This document shows, piece by piece, positions 26,795 through 35,037 of a stretch of 64,000 nucleotides of DNA. Position numbers and translations under genes: made by a program. Positions within the stretch are counted from its first letter, which is position 1. Each line of letters starts with the position of its first letter. The notes under the pieces were generated by a model. That model ran no database searches, was not told the DNA's origin, and worked only from the letters and a program-made list of their open reading frames with translations. The stretch is from Bradyrhizobium ontarionense. Its GTDB lineage: Bacteria > Pseudomonadota > Alphaproteobacteria > Rhizobiales > Xanthobacteraceae. The stretch spans positions 7,307,001 through 7,371,000 of the forward strand of contig NZ_CP088156.1 of the NCBI RefSeq assembly GCF_021088345.1, read 5' to 3'.

Positions 26795-28590
26795 GCGTTA
26801 CCTGCGTGAGTCGTCTCGATGAAATACTTCTGCATGTCCCACGCACCGGTGGGGCAGCGTTCGGCGCACAGGCCGCAATGGAGGCAGACGTCCTCGTCCT
26901 TCACCATCACGCGCCCGGTCTTCAGGTCCGACGACACGTAGAGGCTCTGGTCGGGATGAACAGACGGCGCTTTGAGCCGCGAGCGCAGATCAGCCTCCTC
27001 GCCGTTGTCGGTGAAGGTGATGCAGTCCATCGGACAGATGTCGGCGCAGGCATCGCATTCGATGCACAGCGTGTCGGAGAACACCGTCTGCACGTCGCAG
27101 TTCAGGCAGCGGTGCGCCTCGCCGAGCGCGAGCTTGACGTCGTAGCCGAGCTCGACCTCGGTGCGGATGTCCTTCAGCGCGACGACCTTGTCGCGATGCG
27201 GCACCTTGAAGCGCTTCTCGGCCGAGATGTCGTTGTCATAGCTCCATTCGTGGATGCCCATCTTCTGCGAGGAGATGTGCACCTCGGGCAGCGGCCGCTC
27301 GGTGATGTCCTCGCCCGACAGCAGGCGATGAATCGACAGCGCGGCCTCATGGCCCTGAGCGACGGCCCAGATGATGTTCTTCGGACCGAAGGCGGCATCG
27401 CCGCCGAAGAACACCTTCGGGTTCGTCGAGACGAAGGTGGTCGGATCGACCTTGGGCATGTGCCGCTTGTCGAAATCGACGCCGCAGTCGGCCTCGATCC
27501 AGGGAAACGCGTTCTCCTGGCCGACCGCGACCAGCACGTCGTCGCACGGATAGGTCTCGTCTGCCTCGCTCGACGGCACCAGCGAACGCTGGCCGTTGGC
27601 GTCATATTCGGCCTTCACCTTCTGGAAGGTGACGCCGGTCAGCTTGCCGTTGTCGTGGTTGAAGGCGACGGGGACGAGATAGTTGAGGATCGGAATGTCC
27701 TCGTGCAGCGCGTCCTCCTTCTCCCAGGGCGACGCCTTCATCTCCTCGAAGCCCGAGCGCACGACGACCTTGACGTCCTCGCCTCCGAGCCGGCGCGCGG
27801 TACGGCAGCAATCCATCGCGGTGTTGCCGCCGCCGAGCACGATCACGCGCCTGCCGATCTTGTCGGTGTGGCCGAACGAGACGCTGGACAGCCAGTCAAT
27901 GCCGAGATGGATATTACCGGCGGCTTCCTTGCGGCCGGGAATATCGAGCTCGCGGCCGCGCGGCGCGCCGGAGCCGATGAAAACAGCATCATAGTTTTCG
28001 GCCAGCAGCTTCTTCAGGCTGTCGATGCGATGACCAGCCTTGTAATCGACGCCGAGGCCGAGCACGTAGCCCGTCTCTTCGTCGATCACGCTGTCGGGCA
28101 GGCGGAATTTGGGGATCTGCGAGCGCATCATGCCGCCGGGCTTGGGGTCGGCGTCGAACACGGTGCAGTGATAGCCAAGCGGAGCGAGATCGCGCGCCAC
28201 CGTCAGCGAGGCCGGGCCGCCGCCGACCAGCGCGATGCGCCGGCCGTTGCGTGGGCCCGGGCGCGGCATACGCGGCTGGACGTCGTCCTTGAAATCAGCT
28301 GCGACGCGCTTTAGGCGGCAGATCGCGACTGGGCTCTCCTCGACGCGACTGCGGCGGCAGGCCGGTTCGCAGGGGCGGTCGCAGGTGCGTCCGAGAATGC
28401 CCGGGAATACATTCGATTTCCAATTGATCATGTAGGCATCGCCGTAGCGACCCTCGGCGATCAGTCGGATGTATTCGGGGACCGGGGTGTGTGCGGGACA
28501 AGCCCATTGGCAATCGACGACTTTGTGAAAGTAGTCGGGGGCCGAAATATCAGTCGCTCTCATTCCTACCCTGTCCGCGCGGCGAACCAT
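26764..28590 (-). CDS. FAD-dependent NAD(P)H oxidoreductase with 4Fe-4S domains (GltD-like), probable third subunit of the Kor system
   Basis: A 608-residue protein resembling the glutamate synthase small subunit. An N-terminal Fe-S helical domain has CQWACPAHTPVPEYI and CDRPCEPACRR, then an FAD motif (LVGGGPASLTVARDLAPLGY, about residue 120), an NAD(P) motif (VLGGGNTAMDCCR) and the FGGDAAFGP block. The C-terminus adds ferredoxin clusters CIECDACADICPMDC and CLHCGLCAERCPTG. This would pass electrons between Kor-reduced Fe-S clusters and NAD(P). A comparable flavoprotein subunit is known in the 2-oxoglutarate:NADP+ oxidoreductase of Azoarcus evansii. It overlaps korA by 31 bases. ATG 28563 is an alternative start. 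Confidence 0.88.
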   Translation of the reverse strand: MVRRADRVGMRATDISAPDYFHKVVDCQWACPAHTPVPEYIRLIAEGRYGDAYMINWKSNVFPGILGRTCDRPCEPACRRSRVEESPVAICRLKRVAADFKDDVQPRMPRPGPRNGRRIALVGGGPASLTVARDLAPLGYHCTVFDADPKPGGMMRSQIPKFRLPDSVIDEETGYVLGLGVDYKAGHRIDSLKKLLAENYDAVFIGSGAPRGRELDIPGRKEAAGNIHLGIDWLSSVSFGHTDKIGRRVIVLGGGNTAMDCCRTARRLGGEDVKVVVRSGFEEMKASPWEKEDALHEDIPILNYLVPVAFNHDNGKLTGVTFQKVKAEYDANGQRSLVPSSEADETYPCDDVLVAVGQENAFPWIEADCGVDFDKRHMPKVDPTTFVSTNPKVFFGGDAAFGPKNIIWAVAQGHEAALSIHRLLSGEDITERPLPEVHISSQKMGIHEWSYDNDISAEKRFKVPHRDKVVALKDIRTEVELGYDVKLALGEAHRCLNCDVQTVFSDTLCIECDACADICPMDCITFTDNGEEADLRSRLKAPSVHPDQSLYVSSDLKTGRVMVKDEDVCLHCGLCAERCPTGAWDMQKYFIETTHAGNACPSKRRSAA

Positions 28591-28898
28591 GATCGCGCGG
28601 CCTTCCTGAGATGAGGACGACTGTCGTTCAGGAGATGCGGCGGATCTGATACGGTCCGGAGCAGGCCCTGTTCGTCGCCCTTCTGTTTTTTGAATGGCTC
28701 AATTGAATAGTCTTATCAGACTAGAGCCATTCCAAGGCGCATACAAAGGCAAATTTGCAAAGCTGCCCTTCGTGCACAGTGTGCGGCGCCGTATTGCCGG
28801 CGGGATGCTGCCATCGAATTTGTTGCGTTGCGGCATTCTCACGAGCGGTTGCATCGGCCGGTTGCACGCTCGCGTCATTGATTCAGAACAATGCGTGC
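28591..28898. other. 308-bp region upstream of the kor operon
   Basis: No gene seen. It must carry the promoter of the leftward kor operon. Its only distinctive feature is the nested palindrome at 28692-28732, listed separately. Confidence 0.5.
28692..28732. promoter_or_regulatory. nested palindrome upstream of the kor operon
   Basis: GAATGGCTC (28692-28700) pairs with GAGCCATTC (28724-28732), and inside it TAGTCT (28708-28713) pairs with AGACTA (28718-28723) around TATC. All pairs are perfect, with a 7-base bulge on one side. It lies about 100-140 bases before the operon start, where an operator or leader hairpin would be. I do not recognise the binding protein. Confidence 0.5.
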
Positions 28899-29564
28899 TC
28901 AGCCAAAGGCGATGTCGGCGCGGCTCAGATCCCACATCAGCCTGTAGATGCCGACCGAGATCTGCGTGGCGAGCGGACCGTCGATCGCTGCAAAGCGCGT
29001 CGTCATCAGCGTGGCGATGGCGTGGCTGTCGGTGCCGTCGATCAGGACGAACCAGTCGGCCTCACGCGAGTTCGTGGGCAGTTCCGCGGGGCCGGAGAGC
29101 GCGGCGTCGCCTTCGAGCAGGTGCATCGAGATGATGCCGTCGAGGTCGCGCGGATCGAGCTCGATCTGCAGCGCGTCGCGCAATGCCACGTCCTGGGCGG
29201 GCTTCGGGCGCAGCCGGATGAGGCCGAGCACGGCGCCGCGGCCAGCGCCTATCGAGATCGTGGTGCGCGCGACGCTGCGGATCATGTTCCTGAAGCGCGC
29301 CATGACGATCTTCGACCACTCCGTCGGTGCCTCCAGCCGCGCGCGGTAGGCCGCGCTGTCGAGCACGTCGATGGTCTCGGTCGAATACAGGCAGAGATAT
29401 TTCGGGCTGCCCTGCTCCGCGACGTAGCGCCGCGCCTCGATGAAGCCGGGGATCGCGACGCGCTCTTCGAGATGCTCGCGATCGTACCAGCGGTTGAAGT
29501 CGGCCTCGTCAGCGGCATCGATGTTCATCGACGTCAAAAGCATGCCTTTTCCGGCGATGGGCAT
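28899..29564 (-). CDS. EthD-like / dimeric alpha-beta barrel protein of unknown function
   Basis: A 221-residue protein with two ferredoxin-like (dimeric alpha-beta barrel) halves. The first is MLLTSMNIDAADEADFNRWY followed by HLEERVAIPGFIEARRY, the pattern of EthD and DUF4286-type proteins; the second includes ADWFVLIDGTDSHAIATLM. No catalytic residues are evident. The start at 29564 puts the first strand near the N-terminus; the longer frame to 29681 runs through a dispersed repeat and is rejected. It lies between the kor operon and the repeat that follows the pqq/pip operon. Confidence 0.75.
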   Translation of the reverse strand: MPIAGKGMLLTSMNIDAADEADFNRWYDREHLEERVAIPGFIEARRYVAEQGSPKYLCLYSTETIDVLDSAAYRARLEAPTEWSKIVMARFRNMIRSVARTTISIGAGRGAVLGLIRLRPKPAQDVALRDALQIELDPRDLDGIISMHLLEGDAALSGPAELPTNSREADWFVLIDGTDSHAIATLMTTRFAAIDGPLATQISVGIYRLMWDLSRADIAFG

Positions 29565-29598
29565 TGGGATGTGTCCTTGTTTGGCGGCAAACGGCTCG

Positions 29599-29699
29599 CG
29601 GTGAGGAGCGCGCTTCGCGCGTCTCGAAACATGAGGCCGGAATGTGTCGGGCCACATCCTTCGAGACGCCATGCTGCGCATGGCCCTCAGGATGAGGGG
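29599..29699. repeat. dispersed palindromic repeat (REP-like)
   Basis: Contains GAGGAGCGCGCTTCGCGCGT, CTCGAAACATGAGG and CATCCTTCGAGACGCC...CCTCAGGATGAGG, a pattern familiar from Bradyrhizobium intergenic repeats. Related partial copies are at 40489-40534 and 43716-43762. It separates the EthD-like gene from pip. Confidence 0.75.
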
Positions 29700-29713
29700 A
29701 CAGGACCACGTCT

Positions 29714-30703
29714 TTATGGTGCGGTCGTGCGCGCCGCCATATCGGAGATGGCTTTCATGACCGCATCGCGGATGCCGGGGTCATAAAGATTGTGACCTGC
29801 GGCTTCCACGACACGGATTTCGGCGTCGCGCCAGGCTTCGGCCAGCCGCGCGGAGGTCGATGGCGGACAGAGCAGGTCGTAGCGGCCCTGCACGATGATG
29901 CCGGGAATGCCGGCGAGTTTGCGCGCGTCGCGCAGCAACTGGTCGGGCGCCATGAAGCTGTCGTTCGCGAAGTAGTGCGCCTCCATGAACGGCGTTGCCG
30001 GCAATGCGCTGCCGGAACGGATAGCAAGGCGATCGAGCCGGGCGCGCGCCGGCTTGACCTCCGACAACGCGCGCTCGACATCGTGCCAGGCGCGGGCGGC
30101 CGGGCCATGGATGGCCGGATCGGGGTCGAGGATGCGCCGGAAATAGGAGCCGCACGGATTGGCGCGCTCGTCGTCCGGCAGCAGTTCCAGAAAGTCGCGG
30201 TGCAAGGCCGGATGAAAGCGCGCCAGTGTTTCGCCGAAGGCGGCTTCCACTTCCGCGCGGGTGCCGAGAAAGGTCGCGCGCAGCACCAGCCCCGTCACGC
30301 GCGTGGGATAGGCCTGTGCATAGGCCAGCGCCAGCGTCGCACCCCATGACCCGCCGGCGACGATCCAGCGTTCGAAGCCGAACCTGCCGCGGATCGCCTC
30401 CATGTCGGCGATCAGGTCGGGCAGGGTGTTATTGTCGCGGCTGCGCGCAGGGCGCGAGTGTCCGGCGCCACGCTGGTCGAACAGCACGGCATGAAAGCGC
30501 TCGGGATCGAACAGGCGGCGGTGATCCGGCTGGCAGCCGGAGCCCGGCCCGCCGTGCAGATAGACCGCCGGGATGCCGCCTTCGCGGCCGCTGCTCTCGA
30601 CATAGATCTGGTGCCCGCCGGACACATCGAGCCATTCCGACGTCAGCGGCGCGAACGGATCACTGCGGCTCGCGGAGGCGCGGCCGGCTTCAGCATCAGG
30701 CAT
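29714..30703 (-). CDS. pip: prolyl aminopeptidase (proline iminopeptidase), alpha/beta hydrolase
   Basis: A 329-residue serine peptidase that removes N-terminal proline from peptides. Visible are the oxyanion motif LHGGPGSGC, DQRGAGHS, the nucleophile elbow GGSWGATLAL and a late GHNLYDP for the catalytic His; length is normal for the S33 family. The start at 30703 (MPDAEAG) overlaps the pqqE stop by eight bases, so it is the last gene of the pqq transcript and probably translationally coupled. PQQ formation needs proteolysis of PqqA after crosslinking, so a role there is possible, but this family also serves general peptide turnover. Confidence 0.9.
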   Translation of the reverse strand: MPDAEAGRASASRSDPFAPLTSEWLDVSGGHQIYVESSGREGGIPAVYLHGGPGSGCQPDHRRLFDPERFHAVLFDQRGAGHSRPARSRDNNTLPDLIADMEAIRGRFGFERWIVAGGSWGATLALAYAQAYPTRVTGLVLRATFLGTRAEVEAAFGETLARFHPALHRDFLELLPDDERANPCGSYFRRILDPDPAIHGPAARAWHDVERALSEVKPARARLDRLAIRSGSALPATPFMEAHYFANDSFMAPDQLLRDARKLAGIPGIIVQGRYDLLCPPSTSARLAEAWRDAEIRVVEAAGHNLYDPGIRDAVMKAISDMAARTTAP

Positions 30704-31889
30704 CGCCGCTCTCGGGCGTGCCGCCGGCAAAGTTGCGATAGAGGAAGCGGTCCTGGCCAGAGGCGGCGTCGCGCTCGGCCTGCTTGAAGATGCTCTCGTG
30801 CAGCGGCGACAGCGTGCAGGCCGGATCGGTATTGCCGGCGTCGCCCGTCAGCGCAAATGCCTGGCAGCGGCAACCGCCGAAATCGATCTCGCGGAATTCG
30901 CAGGATTTGCACGGCTCCTTCATCCAGCCGGTGCCGCGATAGCGGTTGAAGGCCTCGGAGTTCTGCCAGATCCAGGCGATCGAATGGTTCGAGCGCACCG
31001 ACATGAAGTCGAGCCCGGTGATGCTCTCGGCGGCGTGGCAGGGCAGGATCCTGCCGGACGGCGAGATGTTGAAGAACTGCCGGCCCCAGCCGCCCATGCA
31101 CTTCTTCGGCCGCAGCGCGTAATAGTCCGGCACCACGTAGTCGATGGTCAGCGTGCCCTTCAGCCGCTCGCGCGCGTCCTCGACGAGGCGGTCGGTCTCC
31201 TCGAGCTGGGCGTAGGTCGGCATCAGGCTGGCGCGGTTCTTCAGCGCCCAGCCGTAATATTGCACGTTGGCGACCTCCAGCCGGTCGGCGTCGAGATCGA
31301 CCGCCATCTGGATGATGTCGGGCAGCTGATGCAGGTTCTGCCGGTGCATCACGGCGTTGACGGTCAGCGGCAGATCGAGCTCGCGGGTCCAGCGTGCGAC
31401 CTCGAGCTTCTTGGCGTGACCGCCTTTGTAGCCGCCGACGCGGTCGGCAACATCAGGCTCATTGCCCTGGAAGCTGATCTGGACGTGGCACAGCCCGGCG
31501 TCCGCAAGCTCCTTCAGCCGCTCGCGCGTCAGCAGCACGGCCGAGGTGATCAGATTGGTGTACAGCCCGACGTCGTTAGCATGCTGCACCAGCTCGACGA
31601 GGTCCTTGCGCGCGGTCGGCTCGCCGCCGGAGAAGTGAATCTGCAGCACGCCGATCTCGGCGAGCTCCGACAGCACCTTCTTCCATTCCGCAGTCGTCAG
31701 TTCCTGCCCGGCGCGCTCGAGCTCCAGCGGATTCGAGCAATAGGGGCACTGCAGCGGACAGCGGTGGGTGAGCTCGGCCAGCACGGCGAGCGGGATGCCG
31801 TAGGTCTCGGCCACCGAGCCGCGCCGCTCCAGCACGGCGAGCCCGTCATTGCTGTCGATCTGCGGCGACGTGTCGGTGAGCCCGGTCAT
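30696..31889 (-). CDS. pqqE: PQQ biosynthesis radical SAM protein PqqE
   Basis: The 397-residue enzyme crosslinks the Glu and Tyr side chains of the PqqA peptide, the first step of pyrroloquinoline quinone synthesis. The radical-SAM cluster motif is CPLQCPYC near residue 45-55. The C-terminal SPASM domain has CMGGWGRQFFNISPSGRILPC and CKSCEFREIDFGGCRCQA with further cysteines. The start overlaps pqqD by four bases and the stop overlaps pip by eight. PqqD is its peptide-delivering partner, matching the gene order. Confidence 0.97.
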   Translation of the reverse strand: MTGLTDTSPQIDSNDGLAVLERRGSVAETYGIPLAVLAELTHRCPLQCPYCSNPLELERAGQELTTAEWKKVLSELAEIGVLQIHFSGGEPTARKDLVELVQHANDVGLYTNLITSAVLLTRERLKELADAGLCHVQISFQGNEPDVADRVGGYKGGHAKKLEVARWTRELDLPLTVNAVMHRQNLHQLPDIIQMAVDLDADRLEVANVQYYGWALKNRASLMPTYAQLEETDRLVEDARERLKGTLTIDYVVPDYYALRPKKCMGGWGRQFFNISPSGRILPCHAAESITGLDFMSVRSNHSIAWIWQNSEAFNRYRGTGWMKEPCKSCEFREIDFGGCRCQAFALTGDAGNTDPACTLSPLHESIFKQAERDAASGQDRFLYRNFAGGTPESGDA

Positions 31890-32194
31890 GATGTCGTCTC
31901 CCGAACCTCGGTCAGAAAACCCTTGTCGGCGAGATCCTGCAGCATGACGACCACATCGGTGGCGATCGTGTCGCGGGGCGCGGCATATTTGGCGGCGAGC
32001 TCGTCAATGATGGCGGCGACGCTGCGCGCGCCGTCACAGAGCTTGAGCACCTCGACGGCGATCTCGTCCGGCGCCAGCACGCGCTCCGGTGCCAGGATCA
32101 CCCAGACCTGGCGGGTCTCGTCGAACTTCAGCTTGGTGTGACGCGGCAGCACCGCGCGGCTGGTTTCGGTGACTTGGACGTGACGCGGGGCCAT
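31886..32194 (-). CDS. pqqD: PQQ biosynthesis peptide chaperone PqqD
   Basis: A 102-residue protein that binds PqqA and presents it to PqqE. The winged-helix-like RRE fold is indicated by VLLPRHTKLKFDETRQVWVILAPERV-like spacing, with CDGARSVAAIIDELAAKY in the second half. The gene is separated from pqqC by 206 bases holding a palindromic element, unlike the usual tight C-D junction, while it overlaps pqqE by four bases. Length is typical. Confidence 0.93.
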   Translation of the reverse strand: MAPRHVQVTETSRAVLPRHTKLKFDETRQVWVILAPERVLAPDEIAVEVLKLCDGARSVAAIIDELAAKYAAPRDTIATDVVVMLQDLADKGFLTEVRETTS

Positions 32195-32246
32195 GGTGGG
32201 TCTCTAACGCGTGGAATCGTTAAGTGGCGCGGCGGCTGCGCAGCAC

Positions 32247-32364
32247 AAGGTGCGGCTCCCCTCCCCCTTGCGGGGAGGGGGCGGGGGTGGGGGTCTCAGC
32301 AAAGACTGCCCGTGTGGACCCCCCACCCCGACCCTCCCCCGCAAGGGGGGAGGGGGCGCACCTT
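32247..32364. repeat. 118-bp palindromic element between pqqC and pqqD
   Basis: Long inverted arms, about 47 bases each, start AAGGTGCG (32247-32254) and end CGCACCTT (32357-32364), with G-rich and C-rich runs such as CCCCTCCCCCTTGCGGGGAG. It would fold into a very stable hairpin in the pqq mRNA. On the plus strand a short T-run follows; on the pqq strand none does. The element looks inserted between the genes. Confidence 0.85.
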
Positions 32365-32400
32365 TTGTTTGGTGAGGGCGTCGCCTCGAAGCAAACATCC

Positions 32401-33180
32401 TCACCCCTCTTTCGGCACGAACGCGCCGGGCGGGATGTTGCCCTCGACATAGGCGTAGTACAGCGCGTCGAGTTGCACCCACAGCACGTTGGTCTTGAAG
32501 ATCAGCGCGTTGCAGACCGCGGCGCGCTGCTCCGGCGTGGTGGCGTGCTCCCTCACGTAATGCAGCGCGAAATTAGCGTCGCGTGGCGCCTGGGTCAGGC
32601 GCCGCTTGAAGTAGCTCATCGTATCGTTGTTGACGAAGTTGTAGTGCTCGAGCATGCCCGAGATGCGCTCCTCGTGAATGCTCGGCGCGAACAGCTCCGT
32701 CAATGACGAGGCGATCGCCTCCAGCGGCGAGCGGTCGCGGCAGAAATGCACATAGGCCTCCACCGCGAAACGCGTCGCCGGCAGGATGCCTTCGGTGGAT
32801 TCGACGTAAGCGGTGTCGAGGCCGAGACCTTCCGTCAGCTTGAGCCAGCGCTCGATGCCGCCTTCACTGCCGACATCGCCGTCGTGATCCTCGATGCGAT
32901 GCCGCCATTCCAGCCGCGTGGCGCGGTCGCGGAAGCGCGTCATCACCATCGCGTCCTTGAGCGGGATGGTCGACTGATAGTAGTAACGGTTCAGCGCCCA
33001 GGCCTGCACCTGGCCCTTGTTGAGCTTGCCGCGGTGCAGCAGCTTATGAAACGGGTGATGGTTGTGATAGCGCGTCGCGCCGATGTGGCGCAGCGCCGCT
33101 TCCAATTCGCTTGCATTGTTCAGCGTGACGCCGCGTCCGATCGACAGCGCCGTCATTCCACTCAGATTGATCTCACTCAC
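32401..33180 (-). CDS. pqqC: pyrroloquinoline-quinone synthase PqqC
   Basis: The 259-residue cofactorless oxidase performs the last ring closure and oxidation to PQQ. Family blocks include RYHNHHPFHKLLHRGKL, QAWALNRYYYQSTIPLKDA and ATRLEWRHRIEDHDGD with conserved histidines, and LTELFAPSIHEERI. Its ATG overlaps the pqqB stop by four bases. Length is as expected for PqqC. Confidence 0.97.
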   Translation of the reverse strand: MSEINLSGMTALSIGRGVTLNNASELEAALRHIGATRYHNHHPFHKLLHRGKLNKGQVQAWALNRYYYQSTIPLKDAMVMTRFRDRATRLEWRHRIEDHDGDVGSEGGIERWLKLTEGLGLDTAYVESTEGILPATRFAVEAYVHFCRDRSPLEAIASSLTELFAPSIHEERISGMLEHYNFVNNDTMSYFKRRLTQAPRDANFALHYVREHATTPEQRAAVCNALIFKTNVLWVQLDALYYAYVEGNIPPGAFVPKEG

Positions 33181-34106
33181 AGTACGATCTCCATCCCTTC
33201 AGCGGGGATTTCCCATCCCTCGCGTTCCAACGTTTGCCGCTCGGGTGAGGCGTGCAGCCACGCCGGATTGGAGTTGTTGATGTGCAGGAAGATCTTCCTG
33301 CCGATCCCGATGTCCGCCAGCTGCTTGATCGCGCCGCTTTCTCCAGACATCGCGATATGTCCCATGCTCTGCCCGGTCTTGTTGCCGAGTCCGGCCTGGA
33401 TCATCTCGTCGTCGCGCCACACCGTGCCGTCGAACAGCACCAATGGCGCGCCTGTCAGTCGCTTCTTCAAGTCTTCATCGACGCCTGCGCAGGCGGCGAT
33501 CACGTAACAATATTGCCCGCTCGCGCGGTCCGCAATCCTGAGGCCCAGCGTGTCGCCGATCGATGAGCTGCCGCCGGGATGCTGCCTGTCGCGCAGATAC
33601 CAGGCGCTGGTGCCGGAAACGGCGAATGCGGTGATCTCCAGGCCCGAAGGCGTGCCGTCCTGCAATCGCGGTCGGAACGGGACGTCGATCTCGATCGGCA
33701 GGCGGCGGACGTTCTCCTCCTTGAGAACATCGAAGATGTTGTTCGAACGCAGGATCGCCAGCACCTTCGGATGCGCATGGATCGAGAATGGCGAACTCTC
33801 GCGCATCGACAGCAAGCCCGTCACCGCGTCGATCTCGCCGTTGGTGAGGATCACCCCGGCGATCGGACTGTGGCGCAGCGCGCCCGGCTTTGGATGCAGT
33901 TGCGGCGTGCTGGTGACCTGTTGACGCAGGTCGGGCGAGGCGTTGATCAGGAACCAGTTGATACCGTCGGCACTGACGGCGACCGAAGCCTGGCTGTTGC
34001 GGATCTCGGGATGGTCGGCACGGGCGGCACGACACACCGCGCAACCACAGTTCCACTGGGGAACTCCGCCGCCCGCGGCGGCGCCCAGGACGACGATGCG
34101 AAGCAT
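33177..34106 (-). CDS. pqqB: PQQ biosynthesis hydroxylase PqqB
   Basis: A 309-residue metallo-beta-lactamase-fold protein that hydroxylates the tyrosine of the processed PqqA dipeptide. It starts MLRIVVLGAAAGGGVPQWNC and has GCAVCRAAR with cysteines and LTNGEIDAVTGLL, where other family members keep metal-binding His/Asp. Length is normal. It follows pqqA after 186 bases that contain stem-loops, and overlaps pqqC. Confidence 0.96.
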   Translation of the reverse strand: MLRIVVLGAAAGGGVPQWNCGCAVCRAARADHPEIRNSQASVAVSADGINWFLINASPDLRQQVTSTPQLHPKPGALRHSPIAGVILTNGEIDAVTGLLSMRESSPFSIHAHPKVLAILRSNNIFDVLKEENVRRLPIEIDVPFRPRLQDGTPSGLEITAFAVSGTSAWYLRDRQHPGGSSSIGDTLGLRIADRASGQYCYVIAACAGVDEDLKKRLTGAPLVLFDGTVWRDDEMIQAGLGNKTGQSMGHIAMSGESGAIKQLADIGIGRKIFLHINNSNPAWLHASPERQTLEREGWEIPAEGMEIVL

Positions 34107-34167
34107 GAGCCGTCTCCTGGAATTCAGCTGTGATCGCGCACGCGATTACCGGCAGGCAGAGAAGGTG

Positions 34168-34281
34168 ACGAGGGTGGACGCCGGATCAGCGCACGGGCGG
34201 GCACATAAGCGGCTGGCACATACGCGATCGCTGACACCCACCCTCAAACGTCGACGTCCTGATCGGCGGGACCTGGACGTC
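34168..34281 (-). other. stem-loops between pqqA and pqqB
   Basis: Two structures in the 186-base gap: GACGTCC (34251-34257) with GGACGTC (34275-34281), and a larger nested one, GAGGGTGG (34168-34175) with CCACCCTC (34236-34243) enclosing CAGCG (34185-34189) with CGCTG (34227-34231). They fit the known need for more pqqA than pqqBCDE transcript, as attenuators or stabilisers. No T-run follows either on the minus strand. Confidence 0.5.
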
Positions 34282-34292
34282 ACACCTGCGAA

Positions 34293-34373
34293 TTATTTGC
34301 GGGCCGCGCAGGCATACATGTTGATTTCCATGCCAACCGGCACTTCAACGATCTTCGGTGCTTTCCAGGCCAT
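34293..34373 (-). CDS. pqqA: PQQ precursor peptide PqqA
   Basis: A 26-residue peptide, MAWKAPKIVEVPVGM followed by EINMYACAARK. It contains the conserved Glu16 and Tyr20 that PqqE joins and that become the PQQ backbone. It is too short for automated gene lists and is recognised by sequence and by position ahead of pqqB. A strong ribosome-binding site (GGAGAGG) precedes the ATG. The gene leads the pqq operon and its promoter should lie in the 304 bases before it. Confidence 0.97.
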   Translation of the reverse strand: MAWKAPKIVEVPVGMEINMYACAARK

Positions 34374-34677
34374 TGTCCTCTCCTTCAAGTCGGGACGGTT
34401 ATCGTCCTCAGCATTAAACTACCGTGCTACGAAAAGTTCGCCAGTGGAATCTTTTTGTTTGAGCCTCTCAGGCCTGCTTATTGCAGTGCGAAGCCGCAGA
34501 CGCGAATTGCCGCCCTTTCCATCGGATCGGGCCGTGAAAACAACGGATTCGTGATCGATGGCTTCGCATGCCCGTCCTGTTCCGCCGTTAGCCTTGGCCG
34601 GAATGGGCCGGATAAAGCAGATGTGAGACGCTCCGAGACTTCAAAACCCCAGTGCGCGACCCCATTGGAAACTGACG
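34374..34677. other. 304-bp divergent region between pqqA and the DUF6894 gene
   Basis: No gene is seen. The region should contain promoters for pqqA (leftward) and the DUF6894 gene (rightward), but I find no match to a consensus I would defend. Confidence 0.5.
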
Positions 34678-34935
34678 ATGCCTAGATACTTCTTCAACAC
34701 ACGGATTGGCGAGGAACTGGTCTCCGACACGGACGGCGAGGTACTGCGCAATCCCGACCGCGCCTGGGAAGTGGCGCGCGACATGATCAAGGAGCTGCTG
34801 CGCACCGAGGGTGGCAACGCGGCGCTGCTGACGGCCGTCATCGAGATCACCGACGAGGATGGTGAGATCGTGCTGGAGTTTCCGTTCGCCGAAGCGATCT
34901 TCAGTATGCCAGCCCAATCCATGACGCGTCATTGA
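34678..34935 (+). CDS. DUF6894 family small protein
   Basis: An 85-residue cytoplasmic protein beginning MPRYFFNTRIGEELVSDTDG, the signature opening of the small DUF6894 proteins abundant in rhizobia; function unknown. It has no signal peptide or membrane segment and is acidic at the C-terminal half. It stands alone, divergent from pqqA. Confidence 0.8.
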   Translation: MPRYFFNTRIGEELVSDTDGEVLRNPDRAWEVARDMIKELLRTEGGNAALLTAVIEITDEDGEIVLEFPFAEAIFSMPAQSMTRH

Positions 34936-35037
34936 GCGCGCGAGAGGCCCGGCGCGATGGCGCGGGTCGCGGCATTCCCGTTGATCGAACGGGCGTTGGA
35001 TCGACGCCGCGCGCGCGAGCCGATGATCGGGGGCGCG

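Noticed and set aside
32220..32400. G-rich/C-rich array as a CRISPR or quadruplex locus
   Set aside because: There is no spacer-repeat pattern; it is a single long palindrome.
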